DNA of 52,200 nt from Methylobacterium sp. NEAU K (GTDB lineage Bacteria > Pseudomonadota > Alphaproteobacteria > Rhizobiales > Beijerinckiaceae). The DNA is taken from positions 1 through 52,200 of the forward strand of contig NZ_JAUYZJ010000034.1 in assembly GCF_030700285.1 (NCBI RefSeq). The letters run 5' to 3'. The notes below the pieces were generated by a model. That model was not told where the DNA came from. It was given only the letters and a program-made list of their open reading frames with translations, and ran no database searches. The translations under genes were made by a program, and so were the position numbers. Positions 50,942-52,200 of the stretch are shown piece after piece. Positions within the stretch are counted from its first letter, which is position 1; every line of letters begins with the position of its first letter.

Positions 50942-52200
50942 ATGCGGATTGCGATGATAGGGGCCGGCTATGTCGGCCTGGTTTCCGGGGCGTGCCTGGC
51001 GGATTTCGGCCACAGCGTTGTCTGCATCGACCGCGACCCGGACAAGATCGCGAGCCTGAACGCCGGCCGCATGCCGATCTACGAGCCCGGGCTGGACGCG
51101 CTGGTGTCCGAGAACGTCCGCCAGGGCCGGCTGGGCTTCGGCTCGAGCCTGCGGGAGGCGGTGGCGGGGGCCGACGCGGTTTTCATCGCGGTGGGCACGC
51201 CCTCGCGCCGGGGCGACGGCTTCGCCGACCTGAGCTTCGTGTTCGAGGCCGCCCGGGCGATCGCGGGAGCGCTGTCGGGCTTCACCGTGGTGGTGACCAA
51301 GTCGACGGTGCCGGTGGGCACCGGCGACGAGGTCGAGCGCATCATCCGCGAGGCCGCCCCCGGGGCGGATGTCGCCGTGGTCTCGAACCCGGAATTCCTG
51401 CGCGAGGGCGCGGCGATCGCCGACTTCAAGCGTCCCGACCGCATCGTGGTCGGCGCCGAGGATGCCCGGGCCGAGGCGGTGATGCGCGAGGTCTACCGGC
51501 CGCTCTACCTCAACGCCGCGCCGATCCTGGTGACGCGGCGTCGCACCGCGGAGCTGACCAAGTACGCCGCCAATGCGTTCCTGGCCGCCAAGATCACCTT
51601 CATCAACGAGATCGCGGATTTGTGCGAGGCGGTCGGTGCCGACGTGCAGCAGGTCGCCCGCGGCATCGGGCTCGACAACCGGATCGGCACCAAGTTCCTG
51701 CATGCGGGGCCGGGCTATGGCGGCTCGTGCTTCCCGAAGGATACCCTCGCCCTGGTCAAGACCGCTCAGGATGCCGGGGCGCCGCTGCGGCTGGTCGAGA
51801 CCGTGGTGGCGGTCAACGACCAGCGCAAGCGCGCCATGGCCCGCAAGGTGATCAAGGCCTGCGGCGGCAGCGTCCGGGGCCGGACCGTCGCGCTGCTCGG
51901 CCTGACCTTCAAGCCCGACACCGACGACATGCGCGAGGCGCCCTCGCTGGCGATCGTGGCCGGCCTGCAGGATGCCGGCGCCACGGTGCGCGCCTATGAT
52001 CCCGAGGGGATGGAGCAGGCGCGCGCGCTGATGCCGTCTGTGGAATACGCCGAGAACCCGTACGCCTGCGCCGAGGGCGCGGACGCGCTGGTGATCGTGA
52101 CCGAGTGGAACGCCTTCCGGGCGCTCGATCTGGACCGGCTGCGCCAGGCCATGGCGCCATCCGGGGCCGCGCCCGTGCTGATCGACCTGCGCAACATCTA
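50942..52200 (+). CDS. ugd: UDP-glucose 6-dehydrogenase, 3' end beyond the window
   Basis: The enzyme oxidises UDP-glucose to UDP-glucuronate for polysaccharide synthesis. From ATG 50942 about 419 residues are visible and the frame is still open at the edge. Motifs: NAD-binding IGAGYVGLVSGACLADFGH, IAVGTPSRRGDGFADLS, TKSTVPVGTGDEVE, VSNPEFLREGAAIADF, TAELTKYAANAFLAAKITFINEIADLCE (in two parts), catalytic Cys in GPGYGGSCFPKDT, LGLTFKPDTDDMREAPSL and VTEWNAFRALD. The family is usually ~430-440 residues, so only a short C-terminal tail is missing. Confidence 0.96.
   Translation, partial: MRIAMIGAGYVGLVSGACLADFGHSVVCIDRDPDKIASLNAGRMPIYEPGLDALVSENVRQGRLGFGSSLREAVAGADAVFIAVGTPSRRGDGFADLSFVFEAARAIAGALSGFTVVVTKSTVPVGTGDEVERIIREAAPGADVAVVSNPEFLREGAAIADFKRPDRIVVGAEDARAEAVMREVYRPLYLNAAPILVTRRRTAELTKYAANAFLAAKITFINEIADLCEAVGADVQQVARGIGLDNRIGTKFLHAGPGYGGSCFPKDTLALVKTAQDAGAPLRLVETVVAVNDQRKRAMARKVIKACGGSVRGRTVALLGLTFKPDTDDMREAPSLAIVAGLQDAGATVRAYDPEGMEQARALMPSVEYAENPYACAEGADALVIVTEWNAFRALDLDRLRQAMAPSGAAPVLIDLRNI

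Overview
The window is a high-GC chromosome segment from an alphaproteobacterium, most probably Methylobacterium or a close relative (a pink-pigmented facultative methylotroph). Four things point there: a large hopanoid cluster with the HpnI/HpnJ/HpnK composite-hopanoid module, a bacteriochlorophyll operon (BciB and BchG), homologues of H4MPT/methylofuran-linked C1 'orphan' genes (MfnF-like and HisA/HisF-like), and an alphaproteobacterial pyruvate dehydrogenase operon with a lipoyl domain fused to PdhB. No rRNA, tRNA, CRISPR or intact mobile element was seen.

Layout. 1-3462: 3' part of a large autotransporter cut by the left edge. 3.5-6.0 kb: a scar zone with a frameshifted IS6-type transposase, a small hypothetical gene, rsgA, and an IS3-type relic. 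6.1-11.1 kb: an overlapping operon bciB / membrane alpha-beta hydrolase / bchG / cytochrome b561, bordered by AT-rich DNA on both sides. 11.5-18.4 kb (minus strand): lpd, pdhC, Uma2 gene, DUF5076 gene, pdhB, pdhA, ftsB. 18.5-24.6 kb: a nucleotide cyclase pseudogene, eno, queF, a Gly/Tyr-rich exported protein with a good EcfG-type promoter, a methyltransferase, kdsA and an exported hypothetical. 24.8-25.8 kb: a secreted alpha/beta hydrolase, then a MITE/REP-like repeat.

26.1-38.7 kb is the hopanoid region: a glycine-amidinotransferase-like gene (minus), hpnL, hpnM, hpnI, hpnJ, a four-hairpin intergenic element, hpnK, a vapC relic, a MarR-GNAT regulator, hpnN (minus) and hpnH (plus, closed by a strong terminator). 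HpnH adds the C5 side chain; HpnI, HpnK and HpnJ make the amino-sugar/cyclitol-ether head group; HpnM and HpnN are transport-related; HpnL is a membrane protein. The adjoining amidinotransferase is a candidate for the guanidine group known on Methylobacterium hopanoids; this is the most attractive hypothesis in the window.

39.0-40.1 kb: an AT-rich, frameshifted acyltransferase. 40.4-43.2 kb: an uncharacterised C1-cofactor-type locus (membrane protein, 66-aa protein, MfnF-like protein, and a divergent HisA-like gene whose proposed start codon abuts that of the MfnF-like gene). Then leuD, a chemoreceptor, an MltB-type lytic transglycosylase coupled to a RidA protein, a chemoreceptor relic, rplS, a HAD pyrimidine nucleotidase, argB and a UDP-glucose dehydrogenase cut by the right edge. 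Degraded genes (two transposases, cyclase, vapC, acyltransferase, chemoreceptor) are frequent for 52 kb.
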